Shown: piece after piece, positions 1-10,097 of the stretch
How the letters are laid out: each line of letters starts with the position of its first letter
How positions within the stretch are numbered: the stretch's first letter is position 1
Assembly (NCBI RefSeq): GCF_002443255.2
Contig: NW_019211458.1
Span: 24,365,448 to 24,429,447 of the forward strand
Direction of reading: 5' to 3'
Source of the DNA: Varroa destructor
Lineage: Eukaryota; Arthropoda; Arachnida; Mesostigmata; Varroidae
Length of the DNA: 64,000 bases
The notes under the pieces: model-generated
The model's database searches: none
What the model saw: the letters and a program-made list of their open reading frames with translations, nothing else
Told to the model about the DNA's origin: nothing
Position numbers and translations under genes: made by a program

Positions 1-531
1 ATCTCAGCAGTAGCGAAACAAGTGGCGCAATTTTCCAGGTTGGCCTGGATCAGGCGGATTAGTGCTCAACTGAAAAAGAATTGCCGCCAGGCACAGAACC
101 ACGTTTACGTTGGGGCTAAGCATTTCTCATAGACGGGACGGGGGTAGTGAAAAATAAATTTTCATGGATTGGCTTTAGCACCGAGACGCATTCAGTGGAT
201 ATGTTCCTTCGTATCGGGAACAGTTTAGCTTACATAATAATAATAACAGCATTTAAATTAATTCCCCGGACGAAGAACGCGGACCATTTCACCGGACTGC
301 TATTTGTTAATGTTAAACAATACAACTGACATTGTTTCTTTGTGACAAAAGCAAGGGATGGATGGCATGGTTTGAGGTAGCTTACACAACACCTGAAGAT
401 AACACTGCAGCGATAGGTCTTCATCGGAGCGGTCGCCGATGTCGCCGTCTATGCTAAAGCTGCCAACAGAGAGCTGTGCCAGGCAGTGGTTAGTATGGGA
501 CCCCAATGAGCCTCTAAACGTCTTGAATGTG

Positions 532-551
532 TTTTTTTTTTTTTTTTTTTT
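532..551. repeat. poly(T) tract
   Basis: Twenty T on the plus strand. No other feature adjoins. Confidence 0.8.
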
Positions 552-1207
552 CGCATTAGTCGTTCTAAGCTTCGGGGCTCGTGATCCTGTAAACGGAAAA
601 AAATAATAGAAAGAATAATGAAATCGCTACGACGAATGGAAAAATTGTTCGAGTAGCTGCAACAATGAGAATAATGTTCTGAGAGTTTAACTTACAACTG
701 GGAATAACTAGCAATTTTTATACACAAGGATTAATAAGCGTGCCATGTTTGATGATTGAAGCGCGGTTGGAATAATTTTTGGTTCCAAGATCAGTTTCCA
801 TCCCGAGTGGAAATTGGCTTGTGTAATGTCTGAGAATAACCTCCGCCGTCCAGCTCGTACGTCAGTCACAACCTGCAACAATATCTTCCCGCATTTTCGA
901 ATGCAAACTGCTGGGCCACATCGAACAGTGTTGTAATGCAACAAGTCGTGTATCTTCTCGCTTGTCCCTTCTGTATTTCAAAGAAAAGCTGTCTTCGTCA
1001 GCGAGTCAATTTTCTTCAGCTCAACTTCGGTTTGTTGACCCTCCCTCTTTTTCCCTTAGCTCTTTTCTAATCGGCATATTTCATTGAACCGCGCCAACTC
1101 GCTACGCATTCATTAGCTTTCGCTCTTAGAACTGATAATAATAGAAGAATAATGATGATAATAATAAATGTAAGAAAATAATGAACAATAAGCGCTTCTG
1201 TGGTTGC

Positions 1208-1232
1208 CTCTCTCTCTCTCTCTCTCTCTCTC
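1208..1232. repeat. (CT)n microsatellite
   Basis: Uninterrupted CT dinucleotide run of about 25 bases. Confidence 0.85.
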
Positions 1233-1508
1233 CGAGTCTCCTGATCATTTTTGTTTTGGCAACATCCATTGCAATCAACAGGCGAGGTAAGACCATCATC
1301 GTCATCATCAACAACAACTGTGTCGCCGCTCCTTCCGCTCACAAGCGACGAAACACTTCGTTTGGCCTGACTGATAATACTAATAATAGCAGTACTAGTG
1401 TATAGTGGGCAACATTATCACCACTGTTTCGGCCATCACCACCCCCTCCTTCTCATTGGCCTTTTCGGTTTCGGGTCTTCATATCACTATCGGTCAGAGA
1501 GACAGACC

Positions 1509-1554
1509 GGCAGGCAGACAGACAGACAGACAGACAGACAGGCAGGCAGGTAGG
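1509..1554. repeat. (CAGA)n/(CAGG)n tetranucleotide repeat
   Basis: Tetranucleotide array of GACA and GGCA units in the 3' flank of unc-89. Confidence 0.8.
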
Positions 1555-1662
1555 CAAACGGACAGACCAAGCTGAAGTAAGAGACCGGCCATCATTATCA
1601 TCAAATAGCATCCACATCTACATCAGTAGCACTGTAAAATAGAAGGCGGCGAACGAACCCCC

Positions 1663-1695
1663 CTCTCTCTCTCTCTCTCTATATATGTATGTATG
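1663..1695. repeat. (TC)n passing into ATAT/GTAT
   Basis: Compound microsatellite. Confidence 0.8.
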
Positions 1696-1839
1696 AAGTC
1701 GGTATTGCTGTCGATAATGCGCGGTGCCCATTATCATGCAAAGTGGCAAGAAGAAGCAGCGCGGGACATAACAACGGTAGTAGCGACGACAATAACAACG
1801 AACGGCAACGACAAGGTAAAAAGGAGATGGAGAAAAAGA

Positions 1840-2184
1840 CGACGAACTACTAGTGGAAAATGAAGTCCGGTGAAGTCATTGACAGCTGCTGTCATTCGAC
1901 GCTTCGACACTGTTCGGCTTCTTCATCACCATCGACGGTGTCGCGTCAATGATGACAAAGCAACTGTAGCCACTCGGCAATAGCAGCACTAGTTGTTGCC
2001 CCAGCAGCTGAGGTTCTAATGTGGGCGACTTTGTGGACGACTGAGTGTGGACTAAGGAAATCGTGGCGAGGAAACTGTCGCCGATGGCGGTAGACCAATT
2101 CGCGTCATTAAGCGCAATAGATGAGGCGGCTCGCAATTAAGGACGCAGCCGCACTACCTGCAGCATTATCACTGGCACAGGTAA
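1840..2184 (+). other. possible untranslated first exon on plus strand
   Basis: A locally GC-richer stretch ending in GGCACAG/GTAAGG, a consensus plus-strand donor at 2184. It has no long open frame and no TATA signal that I can see. It could be the 5' non-coding exon of an opposite-strand transcript or a chance site. Very tentative. Confidence 0.15.
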
Positions 2185-2880
2185 GGAAAAGAGGTGTTAC
2201 TAAAGGGGACTGAGACTGTTGCTGATGCTGTAAGGGGCGCTAGTCTCAGAAACGTCGACGAACGAGATCGACTAGCAAATGATACAGCCAGGGCATAAAA
2301 GACCTCAAGAATCCTTACCAGAACTGTATAATCGTCCTGGTATACTCTCACACGAAGTTAATAAATAGAAAGGACCAGCAAGCTGGTGAAACATTGCCAT
2401 GGGCTTCAAAATCACACGCTATCGTCGAGATGCAAAGGCCACACTATGCTACCACAAACATTTTGAAGCCAGCGTCATCATAAAACGTTGACTCGGTGTG
2501 AGCCAAACGCATTATATAGATAGACTCCCCCCCTCCCGACGTTGTCGCTAAAGACGCTCTCAACCGGCCGCTATACAGCTCTTGCCTCAGCCGCTACTGC
2601 CGTTGGCAAGGTGACGTGTCCAGCGGCCAAGGGAGGCCGCTGCTGAGACCCGCTTGACTGAAGCGGACAGCATGAACTCGTCCACGCTACGTCGATATGC
2701 ATCAATACTGACGGACTGTTGGGCCGTCCGCGTTGGCAAAATTGACACGAACGATATATTGGCACCGGCATTAAGACCCGCAAAGAGCTGGGGGACTCTT
2801 TAGCAGAAAAGACTAGGGGCATTAGTTGAAGACATCCTTTTTAGGCGAAAAGAGCAACTAAATGGGAGCACCCATGCAAA

Positions 2881-2923
2881 TAGGCAGGCAGGCAGGCAGA
2901 CAGACAGACAGACACACACACGC
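2881..2923. repeat. (AGGC)n/(AGAC)n tetranucleotide repeat
   Basis: Interrupted tetranucleotide array passing into CA dinucleotides. The same family of tetranucleotides occurs at 1509-1554. Confidence 0.8.
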
Positions 2924-3013
2924 ACAAGTGATAACAAAGATTCAGCGCGTTTTTATTGTTTTGTTTTTTTTCCATAGTTTTTGCCCGTTGGCAAAAATAT
3001 ACTGCACACAGAG

Positions 3014-3446
3014 TTAGGTATGTTTGTAATATGAAAACTGTAACATATATATATATAGTTGCAGTTTTATATATATATATAATAAAGGCATGCCCGTTAT
3101 AGTCAGCTCTGCCACCTCAGAACTCATTATTGTCGTCACATTATCATCGAGTCCCTTGAGTGTCACTATAATCACGACACAGTCCGATGATTCTCCGATA
3201 AATAGACGCATATGTTGTGTCTTGAAATTTTTTGTGCTCCCATTGATGCTGTGCCTTTTATTAGTGGTAAAGTCAAATAGAACGTTGAAAACGACCAAAA
3301 AACCATTGACACATTGTCGTACAATTAGTGTGATACTTTGTAAGCATCGCACGCCTTTCTGTGCTCGCGGATGATTCATCATAAGGCAAAATTTTATTGC
3401 TAGAAATGATCTAGGTAAGGACAGGGAGTTTGCTAGACTTACATAC
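3014..3446 (-). other. unc-89: open extension past the last donor (possible read-through terminal exon)
   Basis: If the donor at 3446 is skipped, the frame stays open for about 143 codons to a stop at 3014-3016. Composition (LLYIYIKLQLYIYML at the end, from a TA repeat) is not protein-like. AATAAA signals occur on this strand within it (for example 3393-3398). It may be intron or 3' region, or an alternative C-terminus. Confidence 0.3.
3043..3082. repeat. two (TA)n runs around GTTGCAG
   Basis: Two TA dinucleotide runs separated by a short unique spacer. Intron or 3' flank of unc-89. Confidence 0.8.
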
Positions 3447-3632
3447 CTGTTGAGTCCAAAGCTACTGAGCATTTGACAGGCGTTGTCCCGATTGCGTTTG
3501 GCTCTCTCATAACTTTGAGCGAACTTCGTTAACTTTTCCGACTTGAATACGCACGCCTCCCTCTTACGCAACATATATTCCGAAGGAAGCATCCAGCGAT
3601 TCTCGTAACATTCCTCGATCGTGGCACGTTTC
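3447..3632 (-). CDS. unc-89: UNC-89 kinase 2 C-terminal exon
   Basis: KRATIEECYENRWMLPSEYM, then RKREACVFKSEKLTKFAQSY and ERAKRNRDNACQML. Final kinase helix (where others have R-x-T-x-E-E-A-L-x-H-x-W) and a basic C-terminal tail, as in nematode UNC-89. It ends two bases into a codon at AACAG/GTATGT. The protein should end shortly after. I could not place the next exon. Confidence 0.85.
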
Positions 3633-3784
3633 CTATAGACAGAATACAACGCTGATTGTTTCGTACCGCTATATACAATTACTGCTATCAATCGTACATA
3701 GAAAGTCATCACTCAAAATGTAAGTACTCAGTATATAAGTATTTTGAGTTAGTATGCATCATAGTGATAAATGCTGATACTCAC

Positions 3785-3934
3785 ATGGGACACTTCTTGA
3801 AGACCTGGATAAGGAACTTCGTCGCTTCAGACGAGCATTCGTGGTAAATATGCTCAAAGTGGAAGCGTACCATTGTGACATTTTCACGTGTTTCAGCTTC
3901 TGTTTGTCCTAGGAACGGCGAAAGGCCGGACAGA
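3785..3934 (-). CDS. unc-89: UNC-89 kinase 2 C-lobe exon
   Basis: LSGLSPFLGQTEAETRENVT, then HIYHECSSEATKFLIQVFKK. C-lobe helices G and H, with the standard L-S-G-x-S-P-F-x-G motif. One base in, two out (AT/GTGAGT), giving CPM-KRAT with the next exon. Confidence 0.92.
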
Positions 3935-4236
3935 CTGGAATTTAAATGCACAGGTCCAATACTATTGAGTAACTTGCGCGACAAAAGCCAATCAGCGACA
4001 CAGACTAGCTCTTCTTTTCGTGTGAAATTATCGTCTACCCCTCTTTGTGTAAGATTTGTAAAGCGGATTGTAATTATATAGCGCAACTTTTTTCACTTCA
4101 ACTTCTAGAGGTTATAAACATATATCTAGTAGCTGCACTATACGACGAATGTATATAATGACAACAGAAATAGCCAAAACTCTTGTACGCTTTAAGCTGA
4201 ATGCTTTACGATAATACTGCATTACAAGTAACTTAC

Positions 4237-4582
4237 AGGATGTACATAAGGACACCGGCGCTCCACACATCTGCAGCATACGTCACCAGTTCACCGTGCA
4301 CCACTTCCGGCGCCATATATTCAGGTTCGCAGTCCACAACGATACGGGCACCTTCTTTGGGCACAGCGTGGGTTGATCCAAAGTCAACCAGTTTGACTAT
4401 ACATGACTGGCCGTCGGTCACACAAACTGAGTCAGGTTCAACGTTGCAATAGACAAGCCCCTTGAAGTGAAGATACTCAAGAGCGTCGAAGACCTGTTTC
4501 ATTATTCGCGATACCTGGTCTTCACTATAGGTGTTCCGTAGCGTTAGGAAAGCCAAAATGTTCATTGACAGGCGCTCCATGA
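4237..4582 (-). CDS. unc-89: UNC-89 kinase 2 middle exon (predicted pseudokinase)
   Basis: Encodes MERLSMNILAF, the alpha-E helix (MKQVFDALEYLHFKGLVYCN) and the catalytic loop YCNVEPDS, where HRD is replaced by YCN and the following Lys by Glu. DFG is kept (VKLVDFGSTHAV), as are APE (YMAPEVVHGE) and the alpha-F motif (AADVWSAGVLMYI). In nematodes this second kinase retains Asp here. Insect Unc-89 kinases are reported as inactive, so loss of the Asp in this gene fits the insect situation. Acceptor TTTTACAG, donor CT/GTAAGT. Confidence 0.93.
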
Positions 4583-4793
4583 CTGTAAAACAATAAGTAT
4601 TAATAATGTGCCTGCTAATGTAAGCAAACTACTCTAGTTGCTTAGTGATGAACGTTAGCTGAGTGACGCAGTTAGTGGCACTCAGGACAAGTTCAAGTCT
4701 TGCATAGAAATCGTCCTGTGTATTTCGAAAATTGTTAATTAAGTATCTTATTAATATTAGATGTAAACGAGCGTGGCATTCGGGATAAATATT

Positions 4794-4812
4794 AAAAAAA
4801 AAAAAAAAAAAA
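4794..4812. repeat. poly(A) tract
   Basis: Run of A on the plus strand in the intron between kinase 2 exons. No flanking features that would mark a retroposon. Confidence 0.7.
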
Positions 4813-4919
4813 TAGGTAAGTTAAAATTCTTGAATATTTCGAACTGTCGTGACGAAAATTATCTAAATTCAATTGAAAGTTTGCTGTGAAGCTTCACACC
4901 CAGCATTCAGTGAACTCAC

Positions 4920-6090
4920 CCAGCATGGTTACATCCCCGGCCTGGTAGGCGTCTTCTAGGTAGACAATGTTTCTATGTACAAGTCCTTTCAACATATCAT
5001 ATTCGTGCCTGCCATTCTTGACGGCTTTTACTGCGATCAAGCGATTGTTGGCCTTCACCGTACCCGACATGACAACTGAAAACCGACCGGAGCACAGTTC
5101 AGCTGAAAAGTTGTAATCGTTCTTGATATCCGAGGTTTTCAGTTCGATCGGATTCTGCTCGCGAGAATAGTCATGAACGGGAGCTGATCCGACGGCGATA
5201 TCGGTGGTTTGTACCTGCTGGTAGCTGTGGGTTGGGCTAAGCTTGATTTTGTTAGTGCTATCTGCCGCTTCGGTGGCCACAGACTTTGAGGCATCCGACG
5301 TGACGGAGTTACCAAACAAATTTGTCGCTATTACTCGGAACTCGTACTTCGTGGCAGGAATAAGATCCTCAAGGATGTAGAACTCATTGGTGATCTTTTC
5401 TGGGATTTTGGTCCATTCTGCGGCCGTTGCCAGCTTGTACTCAAGAGTAAAGTATAACGTGCGAGCATTATTTTCCTGACGAGGAGCGTTCCACTCGATA
5501 TACATTTGTCTCGCTGTGGCTTGAACCACCCTGGGTGCAGCCGGTCTTCCAGGGATATCTCCTATTCGAAGACGGGCTCGGCATACAGCAGTGCCCGAGG
5601 CATTCCGTGCAACGCATTTGAACACGCCCGCGTCATAGGCCATACCTGGTGCCAGGGTTAACGTCGAAATGCCAGCAGCTTCATTAGTATCAATCTTGAT
5701 ACGAGACGTGGGTATTAGTGGACAATCGTTACGGAACCAGGTGAACTGAGGAGCTGGGATTCCGACAGCAACCGCATGGAAGCTCACATTGTTATTATCC
5801 ATAATCACGGCATCGTCAATTTTTTCGCGGAAAAACGGTAGAGTGCCTATAGCCTGTTCCCGGGTTACCCCACGGAAACGCCACGCATTATTGCGAACAG
5901 CGTCAGTTTCGTTCTTAATGTAACCAACAGCACCGACCTCCTTGTTGAGACGGAGCATGATTGATTTGTGATCGTCTCCGCCTTTCTTTTCGTCGTCGAT
6001 CTCCTCATCCATCATATCGTAGAACTTTCGCCTTTCGCGAATCACAACTTGAGGATAGATATGCTCACGCTCCTGACCACGAGCAAAGAT
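4920..6090 (-). CDS. unc-89: UNC-89 linker, Ig25, Fn3 and kinase 2 N-lobe
   Basis: Linker with VVIRERRKFYDMMDE (compare VRERRRYTDIL in nematodes). Then Ig25 (FFREKIDDAVIMDNNNVSFH, core PQFTWFRNDCPLIPT, corner YDAGVFKCVARNASGTAVCR) and Fn3 (GRPAAPRVVQATARQMYIEW, end TKYEFRVIATNLFGNSV). After a flexible spacer comes the kinase 2 N-lobe (LCSGRFSVVMSGTV, Lys in RLIAVKAVKNG, alpha-C HEYDMLKGLVHRNI). The glycine loop is degenerate. Acceptor TTGTTACAG in phase 0, donor CTGG/GTGAGT one base into a codon. Confidence 0.93.
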
Positions 6091-6402
6091 CTGTAACAAA
6101 AAAATGGCAAACTCAAAGCTATCCATAATTTCAGATAGAGGTTCTTATTTGATGCTACATACTAGTTTTAAAGAACTAAATGAACTTGAATAAAATATAT
6201 AACGTTAGGAGTAACGAGAGATCGAGTCTAGCTTGCCATGATAGCACACACTGTACATATGAAATTAAATCTGTGTATCATTAAGCTATAAAGTGTACAC
6301 TAGAGAGTCCCATTTTGGTTTTTACGATTAAAAGAATATATTAAGGCAAGATTAAAGTGAATATTTGCGCGACTGTTGATCGTTTAAATAAGAACTACTA
6401 AC

Positions 6403-6595
6403 GTCTGATCCTCCCCAGTGTTGTCCACGTAAGCTTTCGGCGAGGCTGGGGCTTCGGGCCACACCAACCTTCATGTATTGACGCAAACGCAATGGGAAGT
6501 CTGTATCACGCAGCTGTAGCAAATAGGTGTCCGGTCCTTGGGCGTAACTGGTTTCAGGATTTGGGCACAAAGTAGCATAAATGTCTTTTAGAGAC
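6403..6595 (-). CDS. unc-89: UNC-89 interkinase linker exon
   Basis: Contains SLKDIYATLCPNPETSYAQG and PDTYLLQLRDTDFPLRLRQY. The GPDTYLL stretch and the following arginine-rich piece match the linker between the two kinases in nematode UNC-89. Downstream donor GAC/GTTAGT is in phase 0. The upstream end is uncertain: AG at 6596 and an alternative giving a start at 6613 both satisfy the one-base phase from kinase 1. Confidence 0.72.
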
Positions 6596-6814
6596 CTTGT
6601 AATGGATATCGCACTCTGATTCTGTTATATCATAAAATCTATTACGTCCATCGATATCGTTCAATGACTTTGGAGGGGTAAGAGCTTTACAAACAAAGCT
6701 TGGTTGATTTCACATTGGGCAGATATCGTTGCAGCATTTTTGGTTCATCCATCCTCAATTTAGTGAGTTAAATATATTAGATTTAATAAATAATGATAAT
6801 GTTGCGTGACCTAC

Positions 6815-7840
6815 TTCGATTCGTTTTTGAAGTTTTCGGTATCGTAGCCTCGTTTCTTGCGGTCGTTGTCGAACGAGGGTACGACGTGTTGTTTGCGCGC
6901 CGGAGTCTCAGGGAACATAGAAGGTTCGCCTGGGGGGTAGATCATCTTGCTTGGGTCATAGAAGCATGATTCGAGTGTACGCCTACGGAAGCAGGTGCGA
7001 CAGTTAGCATTAGCGTACCATTTCCTCCATTTTTCCTGGTAATCCAGGAGGCGTTCGAGATTAGAAAGTTTCGGGCCCCGGTCTGGCAGATCAGCCATCT
7101 TCAACCAAGGATGGTTGAGAGCCTGCTTTACGTTCAAACGCCCATCGGGCTCGAACACCATAAGTTTAGCAACGAAATCGCGTGCGTCATCGGATACGCC
7201 ATCAAATCCTTCGGGCAGGAAATTCATCTTCCCGTCCTTGATATTAGACAGTGTTTCACGATCATGCTCTCCTAGAAAAGGTGAGACACCGCTGAGTAAA
7301 ATGTAAGTGATAACACCGACGCTCCACATGTCCGATGCTAGGGTGGCTGGCTCCTTTTTGGCCAATTCTGGGGCTACGTACTCTGGATGTCCGTATTCCT
7401 GGATGAAGTTCCTGTCGTTATGAATGCGTGTAGCCAAACTAAAGTCGCTAATCTTGATGTCATCAGCATTGACACGAGCGACAAGAAGATCACCAAGGGT
7501 GAGGCCAAGATGCGCGATACCTCGCTGGTGCATGTAATCCAAACCTTGCAGGGTCTGGCGGATGAAATTGGCGATTTGGCCCTCTGTCACACCTCCTCGG
7601 TGGATGATATTGCTAAGCAGCTCACCTCCTCCGCAGAGATCCATGATCAGTGTCATCGAGTCCTGCGACTCAAACACGTCCCACATACGGCACAATTTGG
7701 GGTGTGCAAGCTGGTTCATCATATCCATTTCGTTCTTCATCCACGTTCTAAACTGCGGATCCGTATGTTTCATCACTTTAGCAGCGTATGAGTTACCCGT
7801 GGCACGCGCAACGGCATGATAAGTGATTCCTTGCGTTCCG
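6815..7840 (-). CDS. unc-89: UNC-89 kinase domain 1 (predicted pseudokinase)
   Basis: Nearly the whole first kinase domain. The glycine loop is completed across the splice (LGRGTQGI). The ATP-binding Lys is present (SYAAKVMKH). The catalytic loop is IAHLGLTLGDLL, so HRD Asp is Gly and the following Lys and Asn are also lost. DFG reads DFS (KISDFSLATR). APE is kept (YVAPELAKKE), as is the C-lobe (SDMWSVGVITYILLSGVSPF). A tail helix and basic stretch follow (RRRTLESCFYDPSKMIYPPG). Loss of the catalytic Asp predicts an inactive scaffold fold. Exon ends at CGAA/GTAGGT, just before an in-frame TAG that would end a read-through form. Acceptor CATTTTAG. Confidence 0.93.
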
Positions 7841-7995
7841 CTAAAATGTTTATAGGTACAAAAACATAACATATGACTATTGCCACTGCTTCTGTTTCCA
7901 CTTTATAAGTGAATATACACCCTGAAGATATGTCATGAGCTATCATATAGGTAAATTAAATACTCGGTCATCGTCAAGAGGTATGATATACTTAC

Positions 7996-9040
7996 CGTCC
8001 AAGTTCATCTCCAAGGTCGTAGTAATCGCTGAGCGGCTTCGTCTTAGAACGCACGACCCGAGGAGCCTTATACGTCGACAGATCATAGAGTTCTTCCTCC
8101 TCTTCAATGATCACCGTTGCCGAGCAAGTAGCGTCGCCGGCGATATTAGTCGCCTTACATGAATAAAGGCCGGCATCACGCATGATCGAATCATCGAGTT
8201 TCATCGTGCACAGATCAGGTTCTTCCCAACTGATCTGAATACGACCCGATGTAGCAATCGGCTGCCAATCCTTATACCATCTGATATGTGGGTATGGCTT
8301 GCCTATGCAGCGGCAGCTCAATACGCCACTCTTGCGCAACAAAACGGTAGTATACTCCAGCCGTTTGGTGAACTGCGGCTCTTCCGCAAGCTTGACCTGG
8401 ATTGATTTCGTCGCCTCGCCATGTTCATTCAGAGCTTTACAGGTATAAACTCCTTCGCAATCTTCTTGCATACGATTGATGCATAGCAATACTTGACCGT
8501 TACGATCCTGGAGCTTCTCGTAACGTCCACCAGACTCAATTTTCTGCTCCTTGAAGAACCATGTGCACTGGGGATGGGGAAGTCCGTACACCCAGAACTC
8601 AATACTAACCGGACGTCCTTTAACGCCGAACATGACTTCCTCCTCTTTGCGGACAAAATAAGGTGCAACTCCTTCCTTATCTAGTCCATGACCGAGGTCA
8701 ATATCTTTTGGTATGAACTCTTTCTCGGGCCGATCTTCCTTTTCTACTAGCTTGCTCCTGTGAGCAGTAACCGGTACCGAAGGTTCGCTAAGGCCATGCT
8801 TGCTTTCTACAAGGACACGGAACTGATAATCCTGACCAGGCCGCAGTCCCTTCACATCAGTGGTAGTATCTTTAATGCCGGATGCATAGGGCTTCCATGC
8901 ACCTCCAGGGTGGTCACACATCTCCACACGATACGTTACAGGTATTCGAGGACCTTTCGGAACGGACGGCTTCCAGCGAAGAGTGCAGTCATAGTCTGTC
9001 ATCCGAATGATATCTGGCGCATCCGTGGCTGGGGGAACGC
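7996..9040 (-). CDS. unc-89: UNC-89 Fn3, Ig23 and Ig24 (before kinase 1)
   Basis: Opens with an Fn3 domain (GVPPATDAPDIIRMTDYDCT, core LRWKPSVPKGPRIPVTYRVE, end GLSEPSVPVTAH). After a charged linker come Ig23 (APYFVRKEEEVMFGVKGRPV, core PQCTWFFKEQKIESG, corner EDCEGVYTCKALNEHG) and Ig24 (PQFTKRLEYTTVLLRKSGVL, core PHIRWYKDWQPIATS, corner MRDAGLYSCKATNIAGD). An acidic linker LYDLSTYKAP runs into the first residues of kinase 1 (YDLGDELG). The same Fn3-Ig-Ig-kinase order occurs in nematode UNC-89. Ends at GGACG/GTAAGT, inside the glycine loop codon. Confidence 0.93.
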
Positions 9041-9144
9041 CTGCATAACGATCGTTAACGACGATACACAGCGAGTTGACAACCTTTAACTAAACTACGA
9101 ACAGTGATCGAAAAGGAACATAACGGCACACAGCGCTGCTATCT

Positions 9145-9151
9145 ACAATAA

Positions 9152-9189
<38 letters not shown>

Positions 9190-9198
9190 GGTTATTGT
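9145..9198. repeat. AT microsatellite inside a perfect inverted repeat
   Basis: Arms ACAATAACCTA and TAGGTTATTGT (11 bases, perfect complement) flank an AT dinucleotide run in the intron just upstream of the Fn3 exon. It can form a long hairpin or cruciform. Confidence 0.85.
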
Positions 9199-9438
9199 TG
9201 TAAACGAATATATGAAACGAATTCGATATGGTGTGAAGTAGATAGGAACCTAGTAATCAGCGCCAGTTATAAAACCTTAGCTGAAACCCGGAATTCGAAA
9301 ACGATCTCATTATTGTCGCCCAGTTGTTAACGTTCTGGAGGCATATAACAGTGTTACATGGAATCAAAGTGTTGTTTCCTCAAGCTGTCTTCCGTGCAGT
9401 CATCGACAACATAGAACAATCAAGCACACTATAACAAC

Positions 9439-9618
9439 CTGTGTCAGGGCGGAGGTATTTAACAACGCTGGGCTTTTCTCCGTCGAATGTTGGCCTCTCG
9501 AAACCGAAATCGTCAGTATCACTGTGTTCGTCGTCGTCATCTGAAACGTTGCTCTCGACAGGCTTTTTCAGGCCCGGTTTTGGCTTCTCCGAGAGTTGGT
9601 AGTTGAGTTTCTTCCAAG
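9439..9618 (-). CDS. unc-89: UNC-89 linker exon before Fn3/kinase module (2)
   Basis: Encodes WKKLNYQLSEKPKPGLKKPV, an acidic SDDDDEHSDTDDFGFE and FDGEKPSVVKYLRPDTG, joined to the Fn3 exon. The acceptor follows a strong pyrimidine tract (TGGTCCCACCCCACATTTCG...CTGCAG). The open frame extends further upstream, but that part is intron. Nematode UNC-89 has a similar short linker with FNGEID at this point. Confidence 0.82.
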
Positions 9619-10022
9619 CTGCAGCATGCGAAATGTGGGGTGGGACCAGTACAGCCGGGTTGGGTCTACTGTTATTCATCGAGCTTAATGCCGTACTGTT
9701 ATTCAAACTTCTTAAGCTTGATGACTTCTAGCGCATTCAAAAATAGACCCATCACTTATATCGGGTTAACTATGTAACTATATCATCGGGTAAAAAACAT
9801 TCTATATATTAAAATAATCGCAAAGACTACAGAGATCAGAGATCATAGCAGCAAGCGTTTGTGTTTTGCTATATCCGAGAAGTTCCTGCGATCTCTAAAA
9901 GTTACGAGAACAACAGATTCTTGTAAAATTCGTAAGAACAGATTTAGAAAGAAACATACGAATTCAAATACTTTTACATGAAGGGCATTTCTAATCAATG
10001 TTTGCAGAAGGGAATAACTGAC

Positions 10023-10097
10023 CTGGCTTTTCGTTATCCTTCTTCAGGTGCTTGAAATCGGTAGCTGGGGAAGTAATTGATGTCTTGTCAATGGCAG
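10023..10097 (-). CDS. unc-89: UNC-89 linker exon before Fn3/kinase module (1)
   Basis: A 75-base exon encoding AIDKTSITSPATDFKHLKKD and NEKP. Acceptor AAAATGCAG, donor CCAG/GTCAGT. Two bases in, one out. It is the in-phase partner of the donor at 19057 and of the exon at 9618. Hydrophilic linker with no domain. The acceptor tract is weak. Confidence 0.75.

Larger units (their letters stand above)
1..3013. other. 3' flank or terminal intron of unc-89, simple repeats only
   Basis: Beyond the simple repeats listed I see no coding exon that I can support. The true last coding exon or 3' UTR of unc-89 probably lies here or beyond the window edge. Confidence 0.45.

Noticed and set aside
3090..3374. 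Plus-strand 94-codon frame
   Set aside because: It overlaps the minus-strand open extension and has no supporting signal.
9619..9706. Frame beginning MNNSTALSSMNNS upstream of the linker exon, with two AATAACAGTA acceptor-like sites
   Set aside because: These acceptors give the wrong phase for the exon at 10023. The acceptor at 9619 has a strong pyrimidine tract and the correct phase.
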